In this document: in pieces, positions 31,611 through 44,660 of the stretch
Layout of the letters: each line of letters opens with the position of its first letter
Numbering within the stretch: position 1 is the first letter of the stretch
Assembly (NCBI GenBank): GCA_003117195.1
Contig: BDSI01000044.1
Span: 813,039-877,038, forward strand
Direction of reading: 5' to 3'
Length of the DNA: 64,000 nt
Source of the DNA: Eudorina sp. 2006-703-Eu-15
Lineage: Eukaryota > Chlorophyta > Chlorophyceae > Chlamydomonadales > Volvocaceae
Notes under the pieces: model-generated
Database searches by the model: none
Seen by the model: only the letters and a program-made list of their open reading frames with translations
Told to the model about the DNA's origin: nothing
Made by a program: the position numbers and the translations under genes

Positions 31611-34600
31611 GCGGCGGAGGGAGCCGGGGGAGCGCGTGGGCCGAGGAATGAAAGCAAAGCAAGCAACCGAGCCGAGGGTTGCGGACCTGCGCTGGTCACT
31701 TGGTCTGGGTGGCGGGGAACGGGTGCGGTCACTCTCGATTGGTGATTGACCGACCCACCGATCGACCCACCGATCCAGGGAGGGTGCACATGTACCAAAA
31801 TGTGTCTCCAGCGCTCCGGGATGCGAGCTGGTGAAGGTAGTCAGGGCGGTGGCAGCGGCGGTGGCCACAACTGCACTCGCTTGATGATGGACCAGGCATC
31901 CACGGGGGGAGAGCGGTGTGCCAGACTCCTAGGAGCCTTCTGAAGGTGGTATCGGTGGTAGGTGTGTGGCGAGGGGGCGGATGTCTGTGTGTGCTGGAGG
32001 GGGAGAGACGGTGGGAGTGGGGCGGGGGGGGGGCTGAGGACCGATCAGGCGTCGGCACGGGCGGGCGAGTGCTTGGCCAGTGCTGGCTGCTTGAGGTCGC
32101 CATCCAGTGCCACGGAGTTGAGAAATTCCTTACCTGGTAGCCCGCAGGGTCTCCCGAGTCGCGTACCAAAGGGTTGTCTGTGCGTGAGGATGGCGCGGAG
32201 GGCGCTGAAGGACGTGTTTCGCCGTGTGGTTGTACGGCCGTGTACGGCAGTATCGTAACACATGCCGGAGAGCAACTGACGCGTCCTGACGATCAGCGTG
32301 TTGTTGCCGCCGGGATGAATTTCCTGATCTGATTGCGTATATACCATATTTATATACATACATATATACATATGAAACTGTAGTAGATATGTAAGCGTAG
32401 TGTGTATTTTCAAGCAATATGCAGCCACGGTCGGATGTTGATATCTCTCGCCCCTCCCGGCTTCGGGCGCGGCGCATGCGAAGGCCCTGCTCGAAGCAGG
32501 TGACCCACGATTCCGGCGCGCACCGACCCCGTACGAGATCCGCATTGTACCGCCCTGCCAGCGCCACACCAGGGAGGGTCGCGCACCATTCCCCTCGGTG
32601 TCATATACTTGTTGAGGAGCCCGCCGCTCGAACCGGTGACCGCTTGAGTGAAGGAGCAGCGCAACAGCTGCCGCCCCCGCGGGAGGGAAGCACCACCCTG
32701 AAATCCTCCCGCAGTCTTATAGCAGACTTGTGACTTATCGCGCTCCGCGCAACCGGCCACTCGTCAACCAACTCTAGGGTTTGTAGGAGCCCGGACTATG
32801 TAAGTCGTGAGCTAAGATAACCTGCGGTCGAGGCGGAAGACCCCACAACGCACCCGCCGTGGCGTACAGAAACAGTTGTGCGCGTAGAATATATACGTGG
32901 ATGCCGTTGCGATGGTGGGTGCAAGTAGAGCTGCTCAGAGGACCGAGCACACCTGCGCGTGGAGGAAGAAACTTCAAGGGAACGGTGGAGAATCTATGGC
33001 TGCATCCGCGATGGAAAGTGCTGCCAGGCAGCTCGTCGTCGCATGTCGCCCAGGCCAAACCGCTTTGTCCGTACGGGTTTCGGAGCGCCGGTGGGTGAGA
33101 CACCGTACACTCCTACGGATCAGCGCCGTTCCGGTGCCACGCCGCCTCCTGCTATACCTCTGCTTCAAAACATTCCCCGTGGATGGGGTATGAGATGGCG
33201 CACGGCGGGCGGCCGTTGGCCAAGCTACGGCTGGTGCAGCCCCCGGATCAGCCTCCCTCCCTCACACCCCCTGCTCGGCCGAGTCCCCTCCACGGACCGT
33301 CTCTGACCTGGTTCCGATTCAACACATCCCCACGAGTCCCCTCCCTCGAGTTTCAATCCGAGCGTACGGAACTACGGATGGTCTGGCCACCTGGCCACCG
33401 GCGCGTGGGCACGGGGCCGGGTATCGCCCGCACCGGGGCTGTACCGCGTACCCCCCCGGCCAGTTGGGCACCTGCCCACCCCTCCAGCCCCGTCCTGCCC
33501 TGTCCCCATCTGTGAGCTCGTCCCCGCGGCCCTGCAGGTTGCAGCCCGTCGTCACCCTCCTAAGAGCCGGGAAGGAGGGAAAGAAAGAGGGACAGAGAGA
33601 TGGACCCCCCGGCAGACGTGGCACTTTGGGGGGGACTGCGTCTGAGCGTGCGGCGTTTCCACTAGCGGGTGGGGGTGGGGGTTAAATTGAAATAAAAGAA
33701 GAAATAAACCCGAAGAACGACCCCAGGCACACCCAGCAGAACTCAGTGTACTTACGTTGTGCGGTACCTGCATAGCAATGGAAAGATAGACACCGCGCGC
33801 GGGCGCGTGGCGGCGCGGCCGCGCTGCCGCCGGTGCAGTAACAAGCAAAATGCGAACCCGACCCAACCCGGAAAGGACAGATACGTTACCGACCTGTGGT
33901 GGTAGAAGGAGTAGCCGCACCGCGAGCGTTGTCCGAGGTCATGGCGATGCACAGAGGGAAGCCGAGGAATTGGGTGAGTGGGCGCGGCGTGAGATGGGCA
34001 ACGACAGTACGTAATAATCAAAGGAAGCAACAAGGGAAACAGTATGCGAGAATGGCGGGGCGGCAGCGCGGCGCGGAAGAGGACGGGCCAGGTGAAGGGG
34101 AGTGGGCTATGGGACGGGAGACGGTACGACATGTACGGCACGTACGACAGGGGGAGCAAACATGGGGTAGGGACGAGGAGACGGACGACCGGGTCGCGGG
34201 CCAAGTGCGGGGTATGGCTCCCCACCGTGCCCGGTCGTAGCGGGGCAGCCCCTGCATGTGGGGTGCCGCGTGGTGGCGCGCCTAGGGCGGTCGGACGGGC
34301 TGGGCGGGGTACGTGCGGTGCGAGGTGGGGTGCTGCGGGGAGAGGGGTCGGGAGACGAAGACGGCGTAACGGTTACAGGTTGCGGGCGACACGGCCGGCC
34401 GGCACGGACGCCGCACGCCGGGGGGGGACACGCTCACACGAAACCCAACTCCGGCCCGGGGGGCAGGCGCAAACGAAACCTAACGAACCCTAACACTGGC
34501 CCGAAGACGACCCACGCCGTCGCACAGACCCACGCGGTCATACAGAAGCGCCCGTTGGAACGTTGGGGGGATGGGCGGCGGAGTGGTGGCGCGGCGGCGG

Positions 34601-35737
34601 TGGAGTGGGTGGTCAGGGGCTGGGGCCGGGGGCGGGCGGGACGGCGGGGGGATCGCGCAGGTGGGTGTGGACGATCGCCAGCATATCCTTGTGGGTGGAT
34701 CATCGTGCGAAGTAGAACGCTTGGGGGACCGCAGCGAGCAGGGTGACGAACTGGGAGAGGAGGTGCTTGCGCGGGTAGCCTTGGGCGACGAGGGCGCGGA
34801 TGAGGAGGGCGATTTCGGCACAGGAATTATCGGGGCAGGAGATGACCCGCCGAAGGGGGGGGTGGGGGTGGGGGTGGGGGTGGGGGTCGTTTTGACCCGC
34901 TTGCCGAGTTGCCAGGCAGCCGTCTATAGAGGTGCCCTCCGGTGGGCACCTCTGCCCCCGCTCCCTCCCGCCACCGGCCCCCTTTTCTCAATAAAGACAG
35001 CAAAACCGCGAAAAGCCACCGAATGGGTAGTAGTTGTCACGGTGGCCGGCCGGCCGGAACCCTCTCCTCCTGAGCGAGCGGTACCCGCTGAATGGCTCCA
35101 GGGCCCCGGGCAGGGACGGGAGGAGGGGGGCGCGTGTTTCCTCTGTCAGGCAGCCTAGCTACCGTATCAGGTCCTGGGTCCTGGGTGCCACTGCCATGAC
35201 CACTGCCTCTGCCGCTGCACAACCTCCCGTATCCAGTGGGAACCATGCAGTAAGGTATAATCTCGGTCCTGATGGTGGGTCCATGCCACTGCCAGGCGAG
35301 CACCCAGCACGCCCGGCTCTACCGGCCCCCTTCTCGTCAGGTCAGGAGCCCACCGCAAGTCCGTGACAGCCACTATTGACTGGAGTACCTGCGGGAAGAG
35401 GCCTGCAGGGCCCCTAGGGCCACGGACCCAACCCCAGCCCTCCCCCCGCGCCTTCTGAACCCACTCCATATCCCACCCCATCCCACGCCTGCCCGAGTTT
35501 CGGCGCCCCCTGATGGTCAGTCAAGACGCCCAAACCGGCAGGACAGCGGCACCGGCAAACGTCACGAAAGCGGTAGTGTGGAAATAGACGCGACCGAACA
35601 CGGGGGCAAGGCGCCCCCTTCCCCACCGGCCCCTTGCAACCAGCATCGTTTCCACCGCTCAAGAGTTCGCGACACCTTCCCCATCACAGCCGCCGCAGCA
35701 GCAGGAGCAGAAACGGCAGCAGCAGCAGTCCCATGTG
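31611..35737. other. 4.1-kb gene-poor region
   Basis: No gene I can support. It contains an AT-rich patch at 32320-32410, an A-rich block with AATAAACCCGAAGAACGA at 33681-33738 that recurs elsewhere, and a G-run (GGGGGT)n at 34855-34890. A minus-strand peptide at about 34690-34850 (CAEIALLIRALVAQGYPRKH) reads like part of a protein but stops after about 50 residues and has no start or partner exon I can place. The PEF and PUS10 genes converge on this region. Confidence 0.4.
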
Positions 35738-38700
35738 CTACGGCCAGTTCTCCAAATGCACGTCCATCACATCCAACTGAATGATCTCCGTCCGGACGAA
35801 CCCCGTGCTGCCACTGCTACCGCCACCGCTACCGCTACTGCCGGTGACAGTAGTCGCGGCGGCGCCTTTCCCGCGGCCGTCGGCAGCAGCCGCCGGGGCC
35901 TCCGCGGCCGCTGCGGCGGAGGCGGAGGCGTCCGCCGCCGTTGCCCCCGCCGTTGCCCCCGCCGTGCGCTTGGCCTGGATCCGCCCTAGCAGGTCCCCCA
36001 GGCTGGGGTGGCAGCGACCGAAGTCCCCATGGCAGAACTCCTTGACGTACGTCCCGGCCTGTGTGCGACCCCGACCCCGACAGCGGAGCAGGGCAGGACA
36101 GGACAGGGCAGGACAGAGCACGAAGAGAGGTGAGGGCGAGGGAGGACGGGGGATACAGGGCATGCTGGATGCGAGGGATGATGTGCGGGTCTCTACGTCA
36201 TCCTGGGAAGGCGGACGGGGCAACCGAGTGCACCGTGGAGACCACTGACGGGGCAGCCTGCCGCTGCATCTTTCTTCAGCCTCCGCGTTGCCCTCCCGCC
36301 CACGACTGGTCACATGCCGCACCCACCCCGCACCCACCCTGGACTGGTTGCCGTACCTGCGTCCTCAGCTGCAACACGAAGTAGTGCGGCTGCCCGGACA
36401 CGGCGGTGGCGCTCTCCACTTGCAGCCACTTGGGCCGTACCTGGTTCCGGTGTCAGTACGACAAGAGTTCACGAAGGGCGCGACGGGATTGCGCTTTTGG
36501 TGATTGGTCAAGCGCAGGGCATGGTGCGGCGGTGGCGGCGGTCCGGGGGGCGGCCAGGGAGGGGCGCACGAGGGGGCGCGGCAGCGCTGCGGGGCCCGCA
36601 TGCGGCCCATCCGGGAGCGCCCATATGAAGGGTCGTTAGGGTCGTTACGATAGTTGGGGTCGATAGGGTCGTTAGATTAGTTAGGGCATTTAAAGTAGTT
36701 GAGGGCTATTATCTCCTGGGTAAGCCGCTAGAGGACCTCCTCCCGCCGGGCCCCACCTTGGCCGCCCGGCGGTGCAGCACCCTCACGGGCGTGTCCTGCT
36801 GCGTCTCCACCCGCCCCAGCCGCATTAGCTCCCCCAGCTCCGAAGCCGTGGGCGCCACCTCCGCCCAGCACAGGGCCCGGTAGGTCTTCTCCTTGGCCTC
36901 CTCCGCCGCCTTGATGGACTCCAGGGAGGAGGGGCCGCACGGCTTGAGGCCCTGCACCGAGACGCCGCTGCGGAGGGGGAGCACGGAGGAGGTGTAGCAA
37001 AAGGGAGGACGGAGGAGGTATAGGAAATTGGAGGACAGGGTAGGAAATTGGAGGACGGAAGGTTGCGGTTAACATGCCAACAGCCCAGACCCACCCACGG
37101 AGGAGGGTGTTTGAAGGAGTGTGGGCTGCGCCCCACAGACGAAGGACCGACCTGCTGTCCAACCAGTTGCCGGTGCCCCCCACTTGCGCCCATCACGACA
37201 GCGACACCGCGAAACGGCACCGAATGGGTTACCGCAGCTGCCGGTGGTCCCCCTTGCGCCCACTGCTTCAGCTCAGCCCGGCTTTGCCCCTCAAGTCTCT
37301 AACCCCTGTCGCCCTTGCCCTGTGCTCTCATCCGCATCGGGCTCCCCGTTTCTCCATCATCCCTGCCCCGCCTGCCCCGCCTGTCCCGCCTGTCCCCCCT
37401 TGCTCCCCTTGCTCCCCCTGCCCCGCCTGCCCCGCCCCACCACTTGCTGTCCTTCATCCGCTGCTCCGTCCGCTGCAGCTCAGCCGCCGGTGGGTGGTCG
37501 CGCACGGGGGCCTGCAGCGTCCCGGGAGGGCCGGGGGCGGGCAGGTGGACGGGGCGGGACGTAACGGGGGCGAGGGATGGACCGCAAGGGGCCAAGGGGG
37601 TATAGGGGGCCAAGGGGGTGCGCTCCGCCGGTGCGCTCCCTCGACGGCTCCGACGGCCGGCGCCCTACATGAGCACCCGTGGCCCCACAAGGTGGCCGGG
37701 AGGGGCTGCCCCAGGGAGGGGCTGCCCAGGCATCCCGTCAGATGCAAGGCTGCAGTTGCGTACGGCAATATCGTACACTGCGTCTGATCTGCCGTACCCA
37801 ATGTGCGGATGGCTCGCAAAGCGATACCGCGGATGATCACCGCCTCGTCGCGCCTCCTTAGGCGGCCGGATGGGCGCCCCACCTGCAGCTCCAGAACGAA
37901 GGGGCGGCCCGGGCCGAGCATCCGCACATCCGCGTCCTCCCGCCCGCCCGTGATCATCTTGCCCACGGCAGTGCCGTACAGCGGCAGCACGAACCGCTCG
38001 ATCGCCTCCTGCACGCTCGTCCCGCCGATGCGCTCCCCCGAGGTCACCACGAACCAGGGGCACTGCGGCATGTGCCGCCGTAGCTTGCAGTACCTGTGTA
38101 CGGCAGGGTTACGGGGACAGGTGAACGGTCAGGGTTACGGGACGGGTGTACGGGGCGGGTACGGGACATGGAGGGACGGGTACGGGTACGGGACATGGGA
38201 GGGACAACGTCCTTTCGTTTGACCCTCCTCACTTCTCCGCCTCCCTCCCGAGGTCCGAGGTCCTGACCTGCCCGCGAGCAGCAGGGGCGGGTGCACCGCC
38301 TTCACGTTGACGCTGGGCAGCGCCGCCGCCAGCGCCGCCGCCGCCGTTGTTGCTGTCCGCTCTTCTCCCCGTTGCTGCTCCGCCTGCTCCGCCTGCTGCG
38401 TCTGCGGCTGCTGCTGCTGCGGAAGGCAGCCCTCCGTGCCCCTCGCCCTCTTGGCCAGCGGCAGGGGCGGCCAGGGCAGCAGCTGTTGTACGACGTGGGG
38501 CGGCAGCCGGGAGGCGGACAGGTGGGCCTCGTCCCAGCTCAGGGCGGGGCGCGGCCGGCCGTCTCCCGCCTGCACACCCAGGATGCACCACACAGCGGGT
38601 CCAGGATACAAAGTGCGCGGTGTCATAGGTCTACAGTAGTACAGCAGTAAAGCAGTACAGCACTACGGGATGTCGCACTTGAACGGCGTTCCATCACCAC

Positions 38701-41096
38701 ACGGGGGGCCAGGGAGAAGGTAGCGGGTAGGGAGAAGGTAGCGGGTAGGGAAAAGGTAGCGGGTAGGGAGGAAAAGGCATCGGACACCTCCTTGCGCTGC
38801 CCGCAGAACGACCCGCCGGACCGCAGACACAGACCTCGGTGTTCGCCAAGTACAACCCTGCCGTACACCGTGCAAAGCTCCGTGCCGTACCTTCGCGGCA
38901 TCGGCTCCGCCGCCGCCATCCCTGTCGGCGCCTTCCTGTTCCTCCCGCTGCTGCTGCTGCTTGCCATGCGGGCCCTTTTGCCGCTTGTTGAAGCGCTGGT
39001 GCTGATGCTGGTTGTTGTTGTTGTACGGGCCGCGCCGGCCTTGGCGGGACGACTCCTCGTGCTGCGCCACCGCCTGCCGACCCACGGGTCAGGAGGTCAC
39101 CGAAGGGAGTCGTCACACTAGGTTTGCCGGTCCGCACAGGTCCGCACAGGTCCGCACAGTGACCCCGGCGCACAGTGGTGAGACCGGCACGACACCCTTA
39201 AGCGAGGCCCTGAAAGTCGGAGGAGACCTTGTACGACGCCATACCCCCTCCGCACCTGACGTGCATGGCCCCTACGCGGGGGGCCCCGCCGCGCCCCTGG
39301 CCATCCACCCACTCACCTAACCACCCACCCAGTCACCCGCCCTGCCACCCAGCCGCAACCGCACCCTCAGCTCCGCCAGCCCCTCCTCGCCGTCCGACAC
39401 CACCATTGACACGCTCACGCAGCCGGGTTGCTGCGGCTGCTGGCTCAGGGGCACACCCAGCTGCCGGGACAGCGTGCCGGGCACCAAGCGCCTGGAGGGG
39501 GCCAGGTCAGGGGGCGACGCGAGGCAGGGGGGGCGAGGTGGGTTGTAGGACCATGCCATTTGAGGAAGGCGTGCCCGAGCCGGCCGGCGGGCCGGCGGGT
39601 GGGGGAAGGCACAGGTGGGGAGCACCGCATGGCGGCCGCCCCTACGGGGCCACGTGCACCTGGAGAGCCCCTTGGGAGAGCACGTCTGCAATGCGCGGTC
39701 AAGGTGCCAGCGCGCGGTCAAGGTGGGGACGCTGCGGAGGTACCTTGGTGTGGGGTCGGGTCGGTTGGGTCGGGTGGGGTCGGGTTGGGTCGGATTGGGG
39801 GAAACGTCCCTGGAGGGGCCCAGGAGGTCGAGGCCCCCGACTATCTGACCCGGGACCGCCAGCGGGGCCACGGAACCGGCCCTCCAACCCCGCAACCCCC
39901 CACTGCCCCACCCCCACCCAGCCCACGGGCGGTCCACCGCCCCACCTGAGCACCGCCGGCAGCGGCACGATGTCCGCCAGCCGCCAGCCGGCGGTTTTCA
40001 ACCCCGCCGCCGTCAAGCTGCCCACCAGCCAGCCGTGCATCGCCACATCCCGTACGGCACTCGCCGCCGGGCCCGGGACCAAGTCCAGGTTGAAACACTT
40101 GAACGGCAGCGGTGGCCCGAGTGCCGCATCGGGCGGCGGCGCCTCCAACACGGGGGGGCTTCCGGACCGCGGCGCCGCGGCCTTGGCGGTGTCACCGTTG
40201 CCTTCCGGCGCCGCCCCTGCTGCTGTTGCTGCTGTTGCCGCGGCGGTGGCGGCGGCGGCGGCGGCCATCAGCGTCCGGGTGTTCGGCGAGCCTTCCGTCA
40301 CCTGGCGCTGTACGGCAGCAGCTAGTCTGGCGGCGGAGGGGAGGCCCGGCAGCCGTTCGTGTCCGGCGAGGGGGCCGGCGCGGGCGGCGTCGTTGCCGAC
40401 AAAGTTGGTTTTCTGTTGGAGCCGCATCCACGCGACGTCGACACCCGAGGTGGATCCCGCCTCCCTCCCCGCCTCCTGCTCCGGGGACTCATCGCCGGCT
40501 GCCGCCGCTGGTGCCGCACCGTCGCCGCCCTCCTCCAGCCCCAGGGCGGGTTCAGGGTCATCGAGGAGCGCCGGCAGCAGTCCGAAGCACGCAGGGCACA
40601 GCGGCGTGCGTGTGCCGCCGGGTTGGGCGGCGCTGCTGGTGGTGGAGGTGGGGGTGCTGTCCTGGCCGGCACGGTTGGGTGTGAGGACGGCAATGATCTC
40701 GGATTGCGATGGCGCCGGCAGGGCGTAGTCGTCCATGCCGTTGTGGCCGGCTAGGCGTAGCAGGCATCGGGCACAGACCTGTGTGTGTGGGGGGGGGGGG
40801 GGGCAGGTGTGTTTAACAAGAAGCCCACCCATAACCGCCCAGGTGTGTGTTTGAGGGGTGGGGGGGGCATATCATGGTGGGTAGGGCAGCTTCAGGGTGA
40901 CCGGCAACGTCCATTGAACCGGAGGGAAAGCAGGGGCGTGGACGTTGCGATACCGCGTCCCCGAGCTCACCCCATCTTTCGCGAGCGAAGTTGCTGCCTC
41001 GAGAAGTACAGTTGGTTCCTTGGCCCCAAATCTTCCAGCTAGCTTTCTTACTGCTGTGTTGAGCACGTTAATCTGCTGCCTGCCGGCGGCGGCCAT
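35738..41096 (-). CDS. PUS10: PUS10-type tRNA pseudouridine synthase
   Basis: Converts uridine to pseudouridine in tRNA; archaeal and animal PUS10 act on T-loop positions 54 and 55. Ten exons: 41096-40971, 40778-39946, 39491-39329, 39073-38891, 38569-38268, 38093-37883, 37511-37444, 36967-36757, 36440-36357, 36058-35738. Phases match; 833 residues. The N-terminal zinc-type pairs CARC and CPAC fit the THUMP-side domain. The catalytic-domain hallmarks are AGRYCKLRRHMPQCPW, GREDADVRMLGPGRPF (catalytic aspartate region, about 586-600), KTYRALCW, TPVRVLHRR and TQAGTYVKEFCHGDFGR near the C-terminus, ending LDVMDVHLENWP. Ala/Gly/Gln-rich inserts, including an Asn/Gln-rich block from exon 4, separate the domains, so it is longer than human PUS10 (529). 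Substrate is inferred from family. Confidence 0.93.
37019..37056 (-). repeat. Two tandem intron motifs in PUS10 intron 7
   Basis: In gene sense TCCTCCAATTTCCTACCC and TCCTCCAATTTCCTATACC occur in tandem about 50-90 nt upstream of the acceptor at 36968. Same family and orientation as in the invertase, F-box and UVDE introns. Confidence 0.6.
38695..38772. repeat. 18-bp tandem repeat in PUS10 intron 4
   Basis: GGTAGCGGGTAGGGAGAA occurs about three and a half times. A second G-rich minisatellite (GGGACGGGTACGGGTACGG type) fills 38110-38200 in the next intron. Confidence 0.8.
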
Positions 41097-41399
41097 TTGC
41101 CCTGATAGTGTTATCGCAGCAGGTGAGTGCGGGTCGGTCCAGGATGTATGATTTAAATATCCTTAACTTACAAGGTGGAATTTTCACAAATTGGCACAAG
41201 CGGCGACCGGATGACCAACTGCCTGATTTGGATTGGTGACCCGCAGGTTCGTCTTATTCGTAAGATATCATGACAATATATAAAAAGAGGCAAATGCAAA
41301 ATCTTCAATAGCCCTAGTTCGATCATGGTGTTTCATTTTGTAACTGCCAACGGTCGGAAACGGAATGTTTCAAGAGACACTGCCAAACAATCCTGACAT

Positions 41400-44300
41400 C
41401 CTGACTGGCTCATGTCGGTATTCCCCACGCGTAGCATTCTGTGAAATCCGATTGTATCATCACATTTTAAGTTCGGAACGTTACAGTAGCCTTGCCCTCA
41501 GCAACCTTCGCAAGCTCAAGGGTAGAGAGAAGTGCAACAATGGGCTTCTGAAATGGTTATTCAGAAAGCACAATGAATGTCACGTAGGGGTATCCTTGTT
41601 ACGTGCCACGAATTCTAATCGAATTCGGAATGCAGGCTGCTTTTGCAAAATGCCTTGCTTTCTAGCATTCCGATATACCATCGTTAGATTAGGTTCAGGT
41701 TCCGTGACAAGGAGGTCTCCCAGCCCAAATGACATCGACGATGTCCCTTTGATTGAAGTCCCATTAAGTGAAAAAGTAAAAAAAAAGTAATCGTGTAAAC
41801 AGATGAAAGAGGTCAAGCACATGTGGATGGATGTTAGCCGTACCGCGGGTAGTGCTGGCGGACCAGGGTTGACTCCCCTTCGCATCCGCAGTTGCCATTG
41901 ACGGCGCGGCGGCCCAAAAGTGGCATGAAGCAGCGCAGCGGGTCGCGGGCGTAATCGGGCACGCACGTGGGCATGTCGTGCTGGATTACCGGCAGCGTTC
42001 GTTTTACCGGCAACGGTGTTCCGTTACACCATTACGCAGCGCCAACGGTGCGAAGTGTGGTGAGAAGCCCTACGTCGTCGCGGCGGCCGCCAGCGGAGGG
42101 TCGTAGGCCAACTCGTTCATCCGGAGCTCCGCTCGCCCCGCTGGACCCGGAGATTGAACGGAGCGCTAGGCTACGTCGCGCTCTACGACCGTCGAGCGAC
42201 CCAGGGGGCATTCAGGCCGCTTCTGTACACGACAACCCGTTGTATGCCGGGGCTGCATTGGCGGACACCGCGGCTTCAGGTGCTGCTCGACCGCGTGCTG
42301 GAGTCAGCGGCATCCCTCGCCCGCCTACAACGTCCGACGCCGCGCTCCTTGCGGCTGCCCTAGTGCGCGCTCGCGCATCTGGTAGTGCGTTGCATATGGA
42401 CGATCCGGCCGCTGGAGGGCCTGGGCCCAGTGACCCGAGTCGAGTTGCGCCTGGGGGGCGCCGAGTCGAGGCGGATGAATGGTCACCGTCGCGGCGCTTG
42501 CTCTCTGGCCTCGGCCTTCCTCCCGCGGGGCAGCGGCTGCCTGCGGAAGCTGCTGCCCAGGCGGATCTTGTCGATCGACGGCGGTCAGTGTCGCCCCACG
42601 GGTCAGTTACGATTGGCGGCCGTGGCCAACGGCCTCCACCAACCCCGGACCCTCCTCCCGGGGTCGCGGCTCATCTACCAGGGTGGCCGCAGGGCCCCGC
42701 GGGGTACCAGTGGGCAGCCGGACAGCAGCCGGTGCCGTACTTGCCGCAGCCGGATCTGCCGCTGGAGCCGCAGCCGCCGCAGCTCCCACCGCTTCGGCAG
42801 CAGCCGGTGCCGTACTTGCCGCAGCCGGATCTGCCGCTGGAGCCGCAGCCGTACGGCCCGCAGCCCATGCCTGACTTGCCGCCGGAGCCGCAGCCGCAGC
42901 AGCCTGTGCAACCGCAGCCGTACGTGCCGCTGTTGCACAGGCTGCTGCGGCTGCGGCTCCGGCGGCACGTACGGCTGCTGTTGCACAGGCTGCTGCGGCT
43001 GCGGCTCCGGCGGCACGTACGGCTGCTATTGCACAGGCTGCTGCGGCTCCGGCGGCAAGTACGGCTGCGGTTGCACAGGCTGCTGCGGCTGCGGCTCCGG
43101 CGGCAAGTCAGGCATGGGCTGCGGGCCGTACGGCTGCGGCTCCAGCGGCAGATCCGGCTGCGGCAAGTACGGCACCGGCTGCTGTCCGGCTGCCCACTGG
43201 TACCCCGCGGGGCCCTGCGGCCACCCTGGTAGATGAGCCGCGACCCCGGGAGGAGGGTCCGGGGCTGGTGGAGGCCGTTGGCCACGGCCGCCAATCGTAA
43301 CTGACCCGTGGGGTGACACTGACCGCCGCCGCTCGACAAGATCCGCTTGGGCAGCAGCTTCCGCAGGCAGCCGCTGCCCCACGGGAGGAAGGCCGAGGCC
43401 AGAGAGCAAGCGCCGCGACGGTGACCATTCATCCGCCTCGACTCGGCGCCCCCCAGGCGCAACCCGACTCGGGTCACTGGGCCCAGGCCCTCCAGCGGCC
43501 GGATCGTCCATATGCAACGCACTACCAGATGCGCGAGCGCGCACTAGGGCAGCCGCAAGGAGCGCGGCGTCGGACGTTGTAGGCGGGCGAGGGATGCCGC
43601 TGACTCCAGCACGCGGTCGGGCAGCCGCGGTGTCTGCCAATGCAGCCCCGGTGTACAACGGGTTGTCGTGTACAGAAGCGGCCTGAATGCCCCCTGGGTC
43701 GCTCGACGGTCGTAGAGCGCGACGTAGCCTAGCGCTCCGTTCAATCTCCGGGTCCAGCGGGGCGAGCGGAGCTCCGGACGAACGAGTAGGCCTACGACCC
43801 TCCGCTGGCGGCCGCCGCGACGACGTAGGGCCAGCTGGCGCCTCCAGCGTATAAGACTAAATCACAAAGGCGAAAACGACGCGAAAACCCTCCACCGCAT
43901 CCCGATGGATCAATCCTGGCCGATGCCAGGGATGGCTCCTGGGCAACCTGGGAGATGTAGAAGAACTGATGCAACCGTATATGGCTGCGGTCGAGCAATG
44001 AACTCCGTGTAAATACTGAGCTCCGCCGATGTCCTGTTTGAATCCAAATCAACTGATCACTATCCGCTATCGGCTCCAGATACCAATTCACGTTCCCAGA
44101 TGAAACTCAGGTATTACAGCAATTGTCGGTGCCTCAGGTGCTCTCCTAGCAACCTCTCTCGGCCCGCCGGGACTTATCCCTGCCCGATGCTGCGTCTCCG
44201 AAACAGTCTCAATCTGTTACGCAGTCACTTAATGTACCTAGGGCGTGGAGAACACTTTCTATGCATGCCCAGGAGCGCGGACTATGGCCGCGCTCAGCCA

Positions 44301-44660
44301 CAAAACTACCGAGATTCACAAACATGCGCCCACCTGGAGCGACGCGATCACTCCGACAGACTACGACGTCGGCAAACTAGCTACCAACTAATAAAATCGA
44401 CGACTACTTAACCAGGAGAAATATGCCTGGTAATGCCTCTAACAAAGCGGAAACATCCGACGCGCAAGTGACCAACCGACCCACGGGTACACGCATCGAA
44501 CCCAACTTACTGCGGTCCTTCCCAACCCGGTGGGACTACGGTGTCGTAAGCAAGTACCATCACCGGGCTCGCCTTGGGCACGTCGGCGCCCAACCAGAAG
44601 TTCGCAGCAGGCGGTATCCCTGATCCTGTAAAGCGAGGACGAGGGGGCCTCCGACGTGTG
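41400..44660 (+). mobile_element. Long mobile element, unclassified, carrying a palindrome
   Basis: Both outer parts match the short derivative at 6.8-7.5 kb: 41480-41985 on the left and 44518-44641 on the right. Between them lies the 1.76-kb inverted duplication and about 700 bp of unique sequence (43830-44510). The plus frame 41967-43232 encodes a Pro/Gln/Arg-rich product beginning MGMSCWITGS, which could be a gag-like structural protein. I see no reverse transcriptase, integrase or transposase, so the copy is probably non-autonomous. A second open frame at 41365-41790 (141 codons) lies within the left part and has no recognisable domain. Confidence 0.55.
42069..43829. repeat. 1.76-kb near-perfect palindrome
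   Basis: The arm starting CCTACGTCGTCGCGGCGGCC at 42069 is reproduced as the reverse complement ending at 43829. Only scattered substitutions, one small deletion (TTCAGGTGCTG-type at about 42276) and length changes in the central CAGCCG-type minisatellite separate the arms. The centre is near 42930. Each arm encodes the same Pro-rich protein segment reading inward (for example PRPPTTSDAALLAAALVRAR on both strands). Flanking sequences outside the arms differ. Confidence 0.93.

Noticed and set aside
32450..32660. Two tRNA-like fragments around CTGCTCGAAGCAG and GCTCGAACC
   Set aside because: I could not form acceptor, anticodon and D stems consistently on either strand.
34690..34850. Minus-strand peptide CAEIALLIRALVAQGYPRKH as a retroelement or gene fragment
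   Set aside because: Only about 50 residues before a stop, with no start codon, partner exon or catalytic motif to identify it.
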